DNA of 64,000 nt, from NCBI RefSeq assembly GCF_003605385.1, contig NZ_QYTV02000004.1:1-64000 (forward strand). Reading direction: 5' to 3'. Shown piece after piece: positions 8,135-17,889 of the stretch. The stretch comes from Siminovitchia acidinfaciens (GTDB taxonomy: Bacteria; Bacillota; Bacilli; Bacillales; Bacillaceae_C). Made by a program: the position numbers and the translations under genes. Within the stretch, counting starts at the first letter, position 1. The number at the start of each line of letters is the position of its first letter. The notes below the pieces were generated by a model. It saw only the letters and a list, made by a program, of their open reading frames with translations. It was not told where the DNA came from and did not search any database.

Positions 8135-8536
8135 TTAGCGGAGCCACTTAATAGCAGTGACGACAGTGCCTTCACCAGGCTGAGATTGAATGTCAAATTC
8201 ATTCATTAACCGTTTGACGCCTGGAAGACCGGCTCCCAGCCCTCCAGAAGTGGAATATCCATCCTGCATTACTTTGCGAATATCCGAAATTCCTGGACCT
8301 TCATCTTCTGCAATGACTTTCAATCCTTTTTTCCCGTCTAAAAATATTTTTTCAATCGTAACCTTGCCTTCACCGGCATATAAGAATATATTTCGGGCCA
8401 ATTCGCTTATCGCAGTTGTTATCCTCGCCTGATCCACTACCCCAAAACCCAGCTCTTTTGCTGCGTTTCTGCCTAATTGGCGAACTGCTACGACGTCCCA
8501 TTCATTTAGTATTTTTACGAAGGACTGCAGCTCCAT
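8135..8536 (-). CDS. rsbT: Serine/threonine kinase RsbT
   Basis: 133 residues, identical in length to the B. subtilis protein. GHKL kinase with ISELARNIFLYA (N box) and the ATP-lid glycines in DEGPGI and GGLGAGLPGVKRL. RsbT phosphorylates RsbS and RsbR in the stressosome, then leaves to activate RsbU. It lies in the first half of the operon, between rsbS and rsbU. Confidence 0.95.
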   Translation of the reverse strand: MELQSFVKILNEWDVVAVRQLGRNAAKELGFGVVDQARITTAISELARNIFLYAGEGKVTIEKIFLDGKKGLKVIAEDEGPGISDIRKVMQDGYSTSGGLGAGLPGVKRLMNEFDIQSQPGEGTVVTAIKWLR

Positions 8537-8540
8537 AGGC

Positions 8541-8897
8541 TTAATCCCCCAGTTCCTGTTGTAATTTGTCCAACCCGTTTTCTAAATCTAAGGCCGTCAT
8601 GACATCCTCCAGCCGGATTCCCAACTCAATGAGTGTAATGGCCACGGCTGGCTGAATTCCCGTTATAACGACTTTAGATCCCATCAACTTTGACATCTCC
8701 ATCACATCGCCCAGAACCTTGGCAATGAAGGAGTCGATGAAATCGATGGATGTTATATCGATGACCACTCCGCGAGCATTTGTCGTATGAATTCTTTGTA
8801 AAAGATCTTCCTGAAACAATAGTGCAGTTTGATCATCCAATTCCCACTGAATCGAAACCAATAAACAATCCCTTAGCTTTAATATCGGTATTCTCAA
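8541..8897 (-). CDS. rsbS: Stressosome scaffold protein RsbS
   Basis: 118-residue single STAS domain. The phosphorylatable serine is Ser56 in [14 protein letters not shown], matching Ser59 of B. subtilis. With RsbR it builds the stressosome that sequesters RsbT. It overlaps rsbR by 4 nt. Confidence 0.95.
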   Translation of the reverse strand: MRIPILKLRDCLLVSIQWELDDQTALLFQEDLLQRIHTTNARGVVIDITSIDFIDSFIAKVLGDVMEMSKLMGSKVVITGIQPAVAITLIELGIRLEDVMTALDLENGLDKLQQELGD

Positions 8898-9730
8898 TGT
8901 GAGCCCTCCTTAAGCATCACAATCTTCCTATTGGTAAATTCCAATGCCTGTTCAATCCCCTTTTGAAGAGTGCTTGTCGTTGTAATCTGATTAAGATGGA
9001 TACCGAGATTAACAATCGTTTGCGCTATCTCCGGGCGAATTCCCACAAGCATGCACCTTGAACCCACAAGCCTGACAGCATCCGCAGCTTGTATGATGTG
9101 ATGTGCGACCATGGTGTCTACGACAGGAACGCCGGTAATATCGATTAAGACAACTTCCGAACGGTGCTTGACGACTCCTGACAATAAATTTTCCATGATG
9201 AGCCTGGCTCTTTCCGTATCAATAGTTCCCACGAGCGGCATGACAGAAATTTTTTCAAAGACAGGAATCAAAGGTGCCGACAACTCTTGAAGGGCAACCT
9301 TTTGGAGAGACACTATCTTTTCCCAATTATTGGAATAGGACTCCACAATCTGATTAGCCATCGGCGCAACCCAGCGATCAATCTCGGTGATCAATTCAAC
9401 CGTCTGCTCGCTGCTGTACTCCTTTTCCCTTTGCATCAACTCTAAAATAAGGGTTTTTAATCTATCGAGACCGGCCATTAAAAAAACAAGCGGCCAACCT
9501 ATCCTTACAACCCTTTCCGTAAAACGTTCGACCTTTTTCTTATAATCACTCTCTGAATCTATAATATTGGAAACCGCTATTTCAATAAACTCTTTACTGA
9601 TTTCTTGAAACATCGCGTCAGATATGACACTCAGCGACCGTTCACCCTCGTCCCGTTTCATTGCGGACATCCAATCTTCCAATAATTCCAGCTTGTGTTC
9701 TTTCAAAAAGTTGGCAACTTCAATATTCAC
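8894..9730 (-). CDS. rsbR: Stressosome sensor RsbR
   Basis: 278 residues. The N-terminal domain (~1-140) is the globin-like, non-haem fold expected of RsbR turrets. The C-terminal STAS domain (~150-270) carries the two threonine phosphosites, in VGTIDTERA (T169/T172) and [11 protein letters not shown] (T206). The start is GTG behind GGAGG; an overlapping ATG is out of frame. It is the first gene of the eight-gene operon, transcribed from a sigma-A type promoter about 55 bp upstream. Confidence 0.95.
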   Translation of the reverse strand: MNIEVANFLKEHKLELLEDWMSAMKRDEGERSLSVISDAMFQEISKEFIEIAVSNIIDSESDYKKKVERFTERVVRIGWPLVFLMAGLDRLKTLILELMQREKEYSSEQTVELITEIDRWVAPMANQIVESYSNNWEKIVSLQKVALQELSAPLIPVFEKISVMPLVGTIDTERARLIMENLLSGVVKHRSEVVLIDITGVPVVDTMVAHHIIQAADAVRLVGSRCMLVGIRPEIAQTIVNLGIHLNQITTTSTLQKGIEQALEFTNRKIVMLKEGSH

Positions 9731-9783
9731 TCATTCTTCCTCCAATCAACTTGCCTTAACTTATCGTGTCCTATTTTTTATCT

Positions 9784-9813
9784 ATTTTAACAAGTTCACC
9801 GTTAAAAAGACAA
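9784..9813 (-). promoter_or_regulatory. Putative sigma-A promoter of rsbR
   Basis: Minus strand TTGTCT (9808-9813), 18-bp spacer, TAAAAT (9784-9789) with an upstream TG (TGTTAAAAT), so an extended -10 is possible. The rest of 9731-9915 holds no ORF. Confidence 0.5.
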
Positions 9814-9915
9814 ACGTTTGCCAGTAGATTCCTTATCGTGATAACCGCGCAGATACTTTATCCTGTGTCTGAAGTCTTAGCCAAGCGTGCTGCTGAGCGG
9901 GTTAGGAAAAAGGTA

Positions 9916-9947
9916 TAAAAAAAAGACGCTCTAAAATAAGCGTCTCA
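9916..9947 (-). terminator. Terminator of ndoAI-ndoA
   Basis: Minus-strand stem AGACGCT/AGCGTCT with an 8-nt loop followed by eight Ts. It touches the ndoA stop codon. Confidence 0.88.
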
Positions 9948-10295
9948 AAAAGCGATGAGGCCCAGGCTGATTTGCAAGGCATCATCCACTTTCTCCATCA
10001 TTTCTTCATCTAGATGTGTAATCTTATCAGTAAGACGCTGCTTGTCGATTGTTCGAATCTGTTCAAGCAGTATGACTGAATCCCTTTCAAAACCGTAACG
10101 CTTCGAATCAATTTCCACATGAGTAGGCAGCTTTGCTTTTTGGATTTGGGCAGTAATGGCTGCAACAATGACAGTGGGACTGAACCGATTTCCAATATCG
10201 TTCTGGATGACAAGCACCGGTCTGACACCGCCTTGTTCCGAACCAACTACTGGGGATAAATCGGCGAAAAACACATCACCCCGTTTAACGACCAA
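9945..10295 (-). CDS. ndoA: Toxin EndoA (MazF-family mRNA interferase)
   Basis: 116 residues, the same length as B. subtilis EndoA. It shows the MazF/PemK core: [29 protein letters not shown] and TVIVAAIT, with catalytic Arg and Thr in these motifs. The family cleaves single-stranded mRNA (UACAU in B. subtilis). It lies 4 nt downstream of its antitoxin ndoAI and between alr and rsbR, the standard Bacillus arrangement. Confidence 0.96.
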   Translation of the reverse strand: MVVKRGDVFFADLSPVVGSEQGGVRPVLVIQNDIGNRFSPTVIVAAITAQIQKAKLPTHVEIDSKRYGFERDSVILLEQIRTIDKQRLTDKITHLDEEMMEKVDDALQISLGLIAF

Positions 10296-10299
10296 AAGA

Positions 10300-10581
10300 T
10301 CATCCCCCGCTTACAAGCCGCTCGACAGTATGCTCTGCCTCGTATTCCGCCTGTATAGCCTCCGATGCGATAGCTAGGTTGATCTTTGCCATTTCCATGT
10401 AGCCCCGTCTCATTGATTCAACTATGTGGCGTTTTTTACGTTCACGAATGTACATTTTTGTAGCTCGATAGATAAACTCATTACGATTTACATTTTCTTG
10501 TTCCACAAACCCATCCAACTCCGCCAAGAGATGCTGTGGTAAACGAATGATAATTTCAGTTGTTGCGTTGGATTCAGACAC
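10300..10581 (-). CDS. ndoAI: Antitoxin EndoAI (MazE-like)
   Basis: 93 residues, as in B. subtilis YdcD. It has an N-terminal ribbon-helix-helix DNA-binding segment ([34 protein letters not shown]) and a C-terminal toxin-binding tail. It neutralises EndoA and probably autoregulates the pair. It is transcribed just ahead of ndoA. Confidence 0.95.
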   Translation of the reverse strand: MSESNATTEIIIRLPQHLLAELDGFVEQENVNRNEFIYRATKMYIRERKKRHIVESMRRGYMEMAKINLAIASEAIQAEYEAEHTVERLVSGG

Positions 10582-11115
10582 AAACTACACCTCCACCAGT
10601 AAATACAAGCCTTTTAATAAAACCAATCTAATATTAATCCACCTATCATCATAACATCATTCACTCTTGGTGCAAAGAACATTTAAGTTTCATTAAAAAA
10701 ACAAAAAAGGACAAATATATCATTTCTGGTAAAACTGTCCGCGTTCTGCTTCAAACTTTTTGCATATTCTTCTTATTATCGGCATGACAAAGAATTCCTT
10801 ATACATGAATTCTCCTTTTTTGTCATAACTCCTTCTTTTTTCAGCAAAATAAATTAATTTATTTCTACGAAAAATGCAACCGGGCTAACAGCAAATCATG
10901 CTCTACGGCTGTATTTCGAAACTATTCCTTATAGGGTCGTTAAGAGCCATCTATATGAGCATATTCCTGAGCCTGCCCGCCTATTTGGTTGTTTAAAACT
11001 GATCATGGAACCATGTTCCAGCTTTTGGTCGTTATGACCGAACACTTCTTGAGCGCCTATCTGGCAGCCTTAAACTAGAACCTCCAAGACTTTTATTCAT
11101 CGAAGTTCGCTTTTT
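10582..11115. other. 534-bp gap between alr and ndoAI
   Basis: No ORF with family resemblance or ribosome site is seen on either strand. A 21-bp near-palindrome flanked by GAATTC lies at about 10792-10812. In B. subtilis alr and ndoAI are much closer, so this stretch may be decayed DNA or an insertion remnant. Confidence 0.4.
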
Positions 11116-12285
11116 TCACTCATCTTCCGATAAAAGTTTATTATCAACTCCGAGCAGCCGAGAGCCCCTTTTATATAAGCGCGGAACTCGAAAATTGATC
11201 GTACACGTCACTTCATAATTGATCGTTTGAAGCTTTTCAGCAATTTCCTCCACTGTAATGAACTCATCGGATCCTTGCCCGCCAATCAAAGTGACTTTTG
11301 TACCGACCGGCATATAATGAGGAAGCTTGATCATCGTCTGATCCATGCAGATCCTTCCGACAATGTTTGCACGGTGGCCGTCAGCAATGACTCTTTGACC
11401 TTCCAGCATTCGGAGCCAGCCGTCGGCATAGCCTACCGGTATTGTAGCAATCCACTCTTCCTTCTTCGCCTGGTAGCCAGCCCCGTATCCGATGCATTCG
11501 CCTGGCTGAATTTTTTTGACATGAACAATTGCGGTATGAAGGGAAAATACCTGTTTCCCTTTTATATGTGGTGGTCTCTCCTGCGAAGTGGAAAGTCCGT
11601 AGATAGCAATCCCTACCCTGACTGCATTGAACATAGAATCATTGTGACAGAGGGCACCTGCACTATTGGCAGCATGTACATATTCCGGGGGTGTCTCCAA
11701 GGAGGAAACAAGCTTTTTAAAAGCTCCAAGCTGCTGCAGATAATAATTTTCTTCAGATTGGTCTGCAGTTGCAAAATGGGTAAATATGCCTTCAAGTTCA
11801 AATGAATCATTATTGTTTATATAATGCTCGATTTCTTTCAATTCTTTTTCATTCTTAAGTCCGATACGCCCCATTCCCGTATCACACTTAATATGGACTT
11901 TCAGCGGCGGATCGCCACTTTCCATCGCCTGGCTGGCTTCTTTGAGCCAGTCCATTTGAAATGCCGGTACTGATATATGATGTCTTGCGGCAACGGAGGC
12001 ATCCGTCGGCCGAATAAGCCCCAAAACTAGAATTGGAGCATCTATCCCTTTTTGCCTGAGGGCCAATGCTTCATCAAGCAAGGCGACAACAAGGCCGTGG
12101 GCACCTGCTTTCAATGCTTCTTGCGCTATTTGAAAATCACCGTGTCCGTATGCATTTGCTTTTACCGCAGCAAACAACTTCGTTTCCCGAGGCAGCCCGT
12201 CACGGATTGTCTTTACATTTTTATATAGGGCATCCAAGTCAATCTCTGCCCATGTATCACGAAAATATTGAGTTTTGCCATTCAA
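11116..12285 (-). CDS. alr: Alanine racemase
   Basis: 389 residues, the same as B. subtilis Alr. The PLP lysine is in LFAAVKANAYGHG (Lys ~43), and the second catalytic base Tyr is in CIGYGAGYQA (~269). The two-domain fold III TIM barrel plus C-terminal beta domain is complete. It interconverts L- and D-alanine for peptidoglycan. The start is TTG, directly after an in-frame TGA, with GGGGAG 11 nt upstream. It normally sits next to ydcC; here adenine deaminase and a purine permease lie between them. Confidence 0.96.
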   Translation of the reverse strand: MNGKTQYFRDTWAEIDLDALYKNVKTIRDGLPRETKLFAAVKANAYGHGDFQIAQEALKAGAHGLVVALLDEALALRQKGIDAPILVLGLIRPTDASVAARHHISVPAFQMDWLKEASQAMESGDPPLKVHIKCDTGMGRIGLKNEKELKEIEHYINNNDSFELEGIFTHFATADQSEENYYLQQLGAFKKLVSSLETPPEYVHAANSAGALCHNDSMFNAVRVGIAIYGLSTSQERPPHIKGKQVFSLHTAIVHVKKIQPGECIGYGAGYQAKKEEWIATIPVGYADGWLRMLEGQRVIADGHRANIVGRICMDQTMIKLPHYMPVGTKVTLIGGQGSDEFITVEEIAEKLQTINYEVTCTINFRVPRLYKRGSRLLGVDNKLLSEDE

Positions 12286-12462
12286 AAATAGTCACGCTCC
12301 CCAGGAAATCAAATAGACTCCTCTATTGATTATTCAGTTCACTCCCCCATATGTCAAATGAATTTTGAAGTCAATTTTGTTACGGCTTTGTCATATTAGG
12401 AAAAGGAGTTCAGGTGGCATTCCGAGTGAAGTTTTTTCACTTTCCCGGTGTCCGTGACTACT

Positions 12463-12800
12463 AGAAAAGCGCATCGGCGACAAGCAGAGGACGAATTTTG
12501 ATGAGAGAGCTTTTTAGCCACCACAGCAAAGCAGCTGATTTCAATCACATCGTGAGAAGCATCACTGAATATGCTTCATGTAGCCTTGCAACAAGGTGAG
12601 ATCCTGAATAAGATTCCTTGCGGATTGTGGCTTTGAGCCGATGGCACCTGGGCCGCCTCAAAACGCGACATCCTCGAAAAAGCTGATGCTTTTCCTTCGT
12701 GCGATGTAATGCTGCCGAAGCTTTCCTGTCCTGTCACTTCGGTGGCACTAGCGCGCCCTGCACGCCCTGTGGCGCCGTCCTGTCCATCGGGGCTGGACAT
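12463..12800 (+). repeat. Dispersed intergenic element, copy 3 (long form)
   Basis: It starts AGAAAAGCGCATCGGCGAC and ends GGGGCTGGACAT. It contains blocks shared with the copies at 31.0 and 34.1 kb: CGAATTTTGATGAG, AGCCACCACAGCAAAGCA, TCACATCGTGA and ATGCTTCATGTAG. It fills most of the 608-bp gap between alr and adenine deaminase and contains no gene. Confidence 0.8.
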
Positions 12801-12861
12801 AACTTATACGTGACTGAATAGAAAAATTGGTCTATCTTTATATTTTTTAGATTTAAATTAA

Positions 12862-12883
12862 GCTCCCGCACACAACGGGAGCC
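12862..12883 (-). terminator. Terminator after adenine deaminase
   Basis: Minus-strand stem GCTCCCG/CGGGAGC with loop TTGTGTG, followed by TTAATTTAAAT. The T-run is imperfect. Confidence 0.6.
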
Positions 12884-12893
12884 TATATTGCCC

Positions 12894-14645
12894 TTATTTT
12901 ATACTTACAGCCTCAATGTCGATATGCTGGAAGGTTTTTACATCAAATAAGCCGATATCGGTTAGCTTCAGTTCGGGGATGACCGGCAGAGCAAGGAACG
13001 CCAGAGTAATGAATGGATTGAATTCCATGGAACAGCCGATTTTTACCAGGGCATCGTTCAACTCTCTGATCTGTTCATTGATTACTCTGTAATCCTTATC
13101 CGACATCAACCCGGCAACCGGCAATGGCAGGGAAGCAAGCAGGCTTCTATCCTCCACGACAGCCAGCCCGCCTTTCATGTCAGCAGTCGCCTGGATTGCC
13201 TTCAACAGATCGTCATCGTTTGTCCCAGCTGCGACAATATTATGGGAATCATGCGCAACTGTCGACGCAATTGCCCCGTTTTTGATCCCCAGCCCTTTAA
13301 TGATTCCCAAACCGATATTACCTGTACGGTAGTGGCGTTCGATGACCGCTATTTTAAGCTGGTCTTTTCCGATGCTCGGCTGAAAATAACCATCAATGAC
13401 GTCCACTTCTTCAATGAGGTGATTTGTGACAATCATTTTCGGCTTGATTTTAATGATGTTCGCCATATTTCCTTCGCTCATCTTCACCTTTAAATCTTTA
13501 AGTGAAACTGGACTAATATTGACGCTGTCGGTAATAATGGCAGGCGGAGCCGTGGACGACTTCGAAGGCTTGATGACATCGCCATCTTTCGCAACAAGCT
13601 TTCCGCCTTTATATACGCTGTCGATGTCGACCGTCTGTAAATCATTCAGGAGTAAAAAGTCCGCTTCATAACCCGGTGCGATCGCACCCTTTGTTTTAAG
13701 GCCGAAGCATTCTGCTGCATTCAATGTAGCCATTTGTATAGCCAGTAGCGGGTCCAGCCCTTCCTGGATGGCCGTCTTCACGTTGAAGTCGATACTTCCT
13801 TCATCAATGATTTCGTCTAGATGCTTATCATCTGTAACGAACAAGCAGCGGCGTGCATTATTTTCATTCACCGCTTTCAGGAGCGTGATCAAATCCTTTG
13901 CCGCTGACCCTTCCCTCAGCATGACATACATCCCTTTTCTCATCCGGACAAGTGCTTCTTCCGAAGTCACACATTCATGGTCTGTTCTTATCCCGGACGA
14001 CATATACACATTAATCCCGTCCGCATCAATGCCAGATGCGTGGCCGTCGATGTGCTTGTCTTTTAGCGAGGCATCCATGATTTTATCCAGCATTTTATCA
14101 TCCTTATAAAGGACGGAAGGATAATCCATGACCTCCCCAAGACCAATGACCTTCGGATGGGAATAATAAGGCTCCAAATCCGAATGTTCAAGGGTTGCCC
14201 CGGCATTTTCAAAAGGCGTGGCAGGTACGCATGACGGCAGCATCAAAAGAACCTCAAGCGGAATGTCTTCAGATGCTTTCAACATAAAGTCTATACCTTC
14301 CGTCCCGGACACATTCGCAATTTCATGAGGATCGGCAACGATTGTCGTCACTCCATGCGGAAGTACAACATTGGAAAACTCGGAAGGGATAACCATCGCA
14401 GATTCGATATGGACGTGCCCGTCAATAAAGCCGGGCACGATATACTTACCGGAAGCATCCACCGTTTCATAGCCTTCAAAGGTGCCGGTTCCGGCGATAT
14501 ATCCATCCACTATTGCAATATCCTCTGTTACAATTTCTCTCGTAAAGACGTTAATTACCTTTCCGTTTTTAATGACGAGATCGGCAGGAACTCTTTTGGC
14601 CGCTACGTCAATTCTTTTTTTCAACATTTCCTTTGTACAAATCAA
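12894..14645 (-). CDS. adeC: Adenine deaminase
   Basis: 583 residues (B. subtilis AdeC 577). Amidohydrolase family: metal-binding GFIDGHVHIESAMV (HxH near residue 76), then HASGIDADG, GLGEVMDYP and the C-terminal AVIERHYRTGNIG and VAHDSHNIVAAG typical of Ade. It deaminates adenine to hypoxanthine and ammonia. The start is TTG behind AGAGAGGG (7-nt spacing); a downstream ATG has its SD abutting it. It follows the purine permease by 27 nt, so the two are one operon for purine uptake and salvage. Confidence 0.94.
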   Translation of the reverse strand: MICTKEMLKKRIDVAAKRVPADLVIKNGKVINVFTREIVTEDIAIVDGYIAGTGTFEGYETVDASGKYIVPGFIDGHVHIESAMVIPSEFSNVVLPHGVTTIVADPHEIANVSGTEGIDFMLKASEDIPLEVLLMLPSCVPATPFENAGATLEHSDLEPYYSHPKVIGLGEVMDYPSVLYKDDKMLDKIMDASLKDKHIDGHASGIDADGINVYMSSGIRTDHECVTSEEALVRMRKGMYVMLREGSAAKDLITLLKAVNENNARRCLFVTDDKHLDEIIDEGSIDFNVKTAIQEGLDPLLAIQMATLNAAECFGLKTKGAIAPGYEADFLLLNDLQTVDIDSVYKGGKLVAKDGDVIKPSKSSTAPPAIITDSVNISPVSLKDLKVKMSEGNMANIIKIKPKMIVTNHLIEEVDVIDGYFQPSIGKDQLKIAVIERHYRTGNIGLGIIKGLGIKNGAIASTVAHDSHNIVAAGTNDDDLLKAIQATADMKGGLAVVEDRSLLASLPLPVAGLMSDKDYRVINEQIRELNDALVKIGCSMEFNPFITLAFLALPVIPELKLTDIGLFDVKTFQHIDIEAVSIK

Positions 14646-14672
14646 TCAGTATCCCTCTCTCTATTTACCGGA

Positions 14673-16040
14673 TTATCCGCCGCCCATAATAAAGTTGATG
14701 ATAAAGGCTGCACTTACGATATACATGATCCAGTGGATTTGACTGGCTTTACCCGTCAGAAGTTTTAATAGTGTATAAGAAATGAAACCGAAAGCCAATC
14801 CCGTCGCGATACTGTACGTAAGAGGCATTAAAATAATGGTCAGGAATACAGGGATTACATCTGTAAAATCATCAAAGCTGATATTTTTGATCTCACTGAT
14901 CATGAGAGCACCAACCAGGATGAGAATGGGTGCCGTTGCCACTGAAGGAACGAAAACAATCAGCGGAGCGAAAACCAATGCCAGAAGGAACAATACCCCT
15001 GCGGTCAGAGCAGTCAGTCCCGTCCTTCCACCTTCCTGGATACCTGTGGCATTCTCTATATAAGCGTTCAATGCCGTACTTCCGAATGCCGCACTCGCCA
15101 TTGTACCGACAGCATCAGCTTGGAGGGCGCGATCCAGATTTTCAATTTTTCCATCTTCCCGCACAAGCCCGGCTTTTCTCGTTAATCCGATTAATGTTGC
15201 CAAGTTATCAAACAACTCAACGATTGTAAAGGAAAAGATGACCGAAAGAATCCCGTAGGCAATGGCCCCTTTAATATCCATCGCTAAAAAAGTCTCAGCC
15301 ATGCTTGGCAACTTTAACGACACGACATCATTGATCCCTTTGGGGAAACCGATAAAACCGGTGATCATCGCGATCAAACTTGTTCCAAGTATACTGATCA
15401 GGAGCGCCCCTTTTATTCTTTTCGCCGTCAAAACTGCAGCAATGATGAAGCCGATCAATGCTAGAATCGGTCCAAGGCTTGTAATATCGCCGAGGGAAAC
15501 GAACGTCGCTTCATTCGCAACAATCAGCTCCGCATTAGAAAATCCGATAAAGGCGATAAACAACCCGATCCCGACGCCGATGGCCGATTTCAGGACGTCA
15601 GGGACCCCATCCACAATTTTTTGTCGAACTCCCGTAACAGTCAAAATTAAGAACAGGACACCCGAGATGAATACCGCTCCAAGGGCCGTCTGCCATGTCA
15701 AACCATGTCCAAGGACAACCGTGTACGCGAAGAAAGCGTTTAGACCCATTCCCGGTGCTACGGCGACAGGGTAATTTGCCCAAAGTGCCATCAGTATTGT
15801 ACAAAAGACACTCGCATAGATCGTGGCAGCCAATGCCGCTTCCTTCGGAATTCCGGCATCGGCCAGTATTGCAGGGTTTACAAATATGATATAACTCATT
15901 GTCAAAAAGGATGTGAGTCCTGCAAGCAGCTCCGTCCGGACATTCGTATTCCTTTCCGACAGCTTAAACAATCTTTCCAAGAGACTATTCTGAGATGGAG
16001 GCGTAACGCTGGGTCCGGTATCTTTTTCTAACATACCCAT
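14673..16040 (-). CDS. NCS2-family purine permease (AzgA/PbuG-like)
   Basis: 455 residues with about 12-14 hydrophobic segments. It shows AzgA-branch signatures: TSFLTMSYIIFVNPAIL, AVAPGMGLNAFFAY and GSTALNAYIENATGIQEGG. The family imports hypoxanthine, guanine or adenine by proton symport. Being in an operon with adenine deaminase argues for adenine or hypoxanthine, but the substrate cannot be read from sequence. The leader region upstream was checked for a purine riboswitch and none was recognised. Confidence 0.88.
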   Translation of the reverse strand: MGMLEKDTGPSVTPPSQNSLLERLFKLSERNTNVRTELLAGLTSFLTMSYIIFVNPAILADAGIPKEAALAATIYASVFCTILMALWANYPVAVAPGMGLNAFFAYTVVLGHGLTWQTALGAVFISGVLFLILTVTGVRQKIVDGVPDVLKSAIGVGIGLFIAFIGFSNAELIVANEATFVSLGDITSLGPILALIGFIIAAVLTAKRIKGALLISILGTSLIAMITGFIGFPKGINDVVSLKLPSMAETFLAMDIKGAIAYGILSVIFSFTIVELFDNLATLIGLTRKAGLVREDGKIENLDRALQADAVGTMASAAFGSTALNAYIENATGIQEGGRTGLTALTAGVLFLLALVFAPLIVFVPSVATAPILILVGALMISEIKNISFDDFTDVIPVFLTIILMPLTYSIATGLAFGFISYTLLKLLTGKASQIHWIMYIVSAAFIINFIMGGG

Positions 16041-16451
16041 TATCAGATCGCTCCTTCATTTTAAAATCAAAATCAGCAATTCAAAAGACGCCTGGACAAG
16101 GAAACAAACACCCGTTAAAACCTGTCCTCAATGCCCGACCTTGATGTGTAAGCGGTTTCAATAGCACTGAAACACGCTCGAGCCCCCAAGTTATGACCAC
16201 CTCCATCAGTTTAATTTTCCGTATCAAAATGCCCACCTCCTCCGTGACGATCCTTAAAAAGGGACTCCCTCCATAAATGGAGGTCAAGAAGGGGCAAGCA
16301 TTACTTTATATATTAAAAGTTCTAAATTTTTATAATAGTTAGGGACCATTATACCATTATTTCGAAAACGTACAACTCCCTCCGGATATTTTTTATAAAA
16401 AAATTCAGACCGATGTACTGCCCAGCGCTGAACCTAAGCACATAAAATTTT
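16041..16451 (-). promoter_or_regulatory. Leader region of the purine permease operon
   Basis: A -10 TATAAT lies on the minus strand at about 16350-16355. Between it and the gene are a hairpin CCTCCATTTATGGAGG (about 16268-16283) and a small frame with a strong ribosome site (GGAGGAGGTG before a TTG, reading LIRKIKLMEVVITWGLERV). The frame has no known homologue to me. The region could be a leader peptide or structured 5' UTR; I see no purine-riboswitch core. Confidence 0.35.
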
Positions 16452-16488
16452 GCAAAAAATAGACCCTTTCATGTAAAAGGGTCTATTT
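16452..16488 (-). terminator. Terminator of ydcC
   Basis: Minus-strand stem AATAGACCCTTTT/AAAGGGTCTATT followed by TTTTGC. The ydcC TAG stop lies inside the 5' arm. Confidence 0.85.
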
Positions 16489-17502
16489 CACCGAGTCGCC
16501 TTGCACCGAACGTGCGACCACTATCATTTCTTCCTGCGTCAGATCTTTGGAAGCAAGCATGTAATCCACACCGTCCTGGCTCCAAACAATGGAATGGTCG
16601 TTCATGACGCCCATGGCAAAACCAAGATCCACCATTTCGCCGCTCATTTCCACCGTTTCCATTGATGCCGTCGGAATCACTTCGGCTTTTTCCTGGAAGA
16701 GTGTAAAGGACTTATCTTCTCCCTCGTACGTTAGGATGACCCGTTTTCCTCTATCTGTCTCCATCGTTTTTTCGTCATGGAGGGTCACACCTGGGATTTC
16801 AGCCATTGCATACTTCACAGAAAATTCCTTCCCGCTCAGCCCTGCCAAAACCGGTACTTCCAACTGGGCACTTGTCATATTTTTCTTCGTATCAAATGCA
16901 TCATCATCAAACTTTGCATTAAAGTCCACTTTCGTAAATTCCACTGTTACTACCGGATTTTTGTCTGTATCCATTACCTTAACACTGATCGGTTCAAATG
17001 ACCTTTTCTTAAAAGTAACCTCCTGTGTCGGCAGCATTTTGTTATTCTGATAGCGCGTCTTCGTTTCAAAAACATAATGCTCCTTCGTCTCCTTGAACTT
17101 TGCCTCCTTGTCGTCAAGGACATCTTTGACCAGAGACTCAAACAAATACGCCTGGCTGCTGTTTTTCGGCCAATCACTTTGGAACTTGTAGCTCTTGTTA
17201 AGTGCAGGCGTCAACACATAAACACCGCTCTTATTCCTAAGAATCATCTGACTTTGTTCTTTTTTGGCATTCTTTAAATGAACCCGATAATCACCTGGCT
17301 TATGATGCCAGACATCAATATCATAAACTTGAGGCTCATCCCCGACTTCCAGAGTCATCTTTGCTTTTGCTTTATATCCCTTGATATCCCCCACTTTTTC
17401 CTTCAGATCCTTCGCTACATCCTCCTGAGATTTTGAACCGCAGGCCGAAAGCACGAGCATCGCCGCAACAATCCCCCAAACTAGCCATAGCCCCTTTCTC
17501 AT
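16483..17502 (-). CDS. ydcC: Sporulation-linked lipoprotein YdcC (LolA-like domain)
   Basis: 339 residues. The lipoprotein signal is MRKGLWLVWGIVAAMLVLSACG (Cys at ~21). The mature part is the LolA/LolB-like fold (GYKAKAKMTLEVG, PQVYDIDVWHHKPGDYRVHL) followed by a C-terminal domain. B. subtilis YdcC is sigma-E controlled and of unclear function. The acpS-ydcC order is conserved, but alr, its usual next gene, is displaced by the adeC operon here. Confidence 0.88.
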   Translation of the reverse strand: MRKGLWLVWGIVAAMLVLSACGSKSQEDVAKDLKEKVGDIKGYKAKAKMTLEVGDEPQVYDIDVWHHKPGDYRVHLKNAKKEQSQMILRNKSGVYVLTPALNKSYKFQSDWPKNSSQAYLFESLVKDVLDDKEAKFKETKEHYVFETKTRYQNNKMLPTQEVTFKKRSFEPISVKVMDTDKNPVVTVEFTKVDFNAKFDDDAFDTKKNMTSAQLEVPVLAGLSGKEFSVKYAMAEIPGVTLHDEKTMETDRGKRVILTYEGEDKSFTLFQEKAEVIPTASMETVEMSGEMVDLGFAMGVMNDHSIVWSQDGVDYMLASKDLTQEEMIVVARSVQGDSVK

Positions 17503-17698
17503 TCCTTCAACCCCTTTGTTGTCTCATTTACACATGAAAAGAAGAGAGTAGGATGGATGCCGGGAATCATTAGCCGGCATTGCCATTCGAGCGAACCGAT
17601 CCGCCCAATGCGGCAATAATCCCCGAACCCAACCTCGTCTCTCCTGACGCATTAAAAATATATGAGACAACCGTGGACAATATGTATAGAAATGTGGA

Positions 17699-17815
17699 AG
17701 CATCCGTTTAGCGACGTACGGACTGGACTGACTCTGACCAAGTTAAAGGAAACACGCGGAACGAAGTGAAGCGATGGACTTATTGAAGGGAAGAGGAGGG
17801 CGGTTAATTTTTAAA
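17699..17815 (+). repeat. Dispersed intergenic element, copy 4 (partial, diverged)
   Basis: It contains CCGTTTAGCGACGTACGGAC, AAAGGAAACACGCGGAACGA and GATGGACTTATTGAAG, recognisably related to copy 2. The usual 3' end is missing. It lies between ydcC and the 52-bp array. Confidence 0.65.
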
Positions 17816-17889
17816 TAAAATGCTTCAAAGAGTTTATAATGATTCTCCCTGTTTAACTATTTCTTTGTTTTAGCCATAATTTATGAAGG

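Noticed and set aside
16081-16287. 68-residue frame upstream of the purine permease as a gene
   Set aside because: The first part lacks a ribosome site and the composition is not protein-like; only the inner frame with GGAGGAGGTG is kept as a possible leader.
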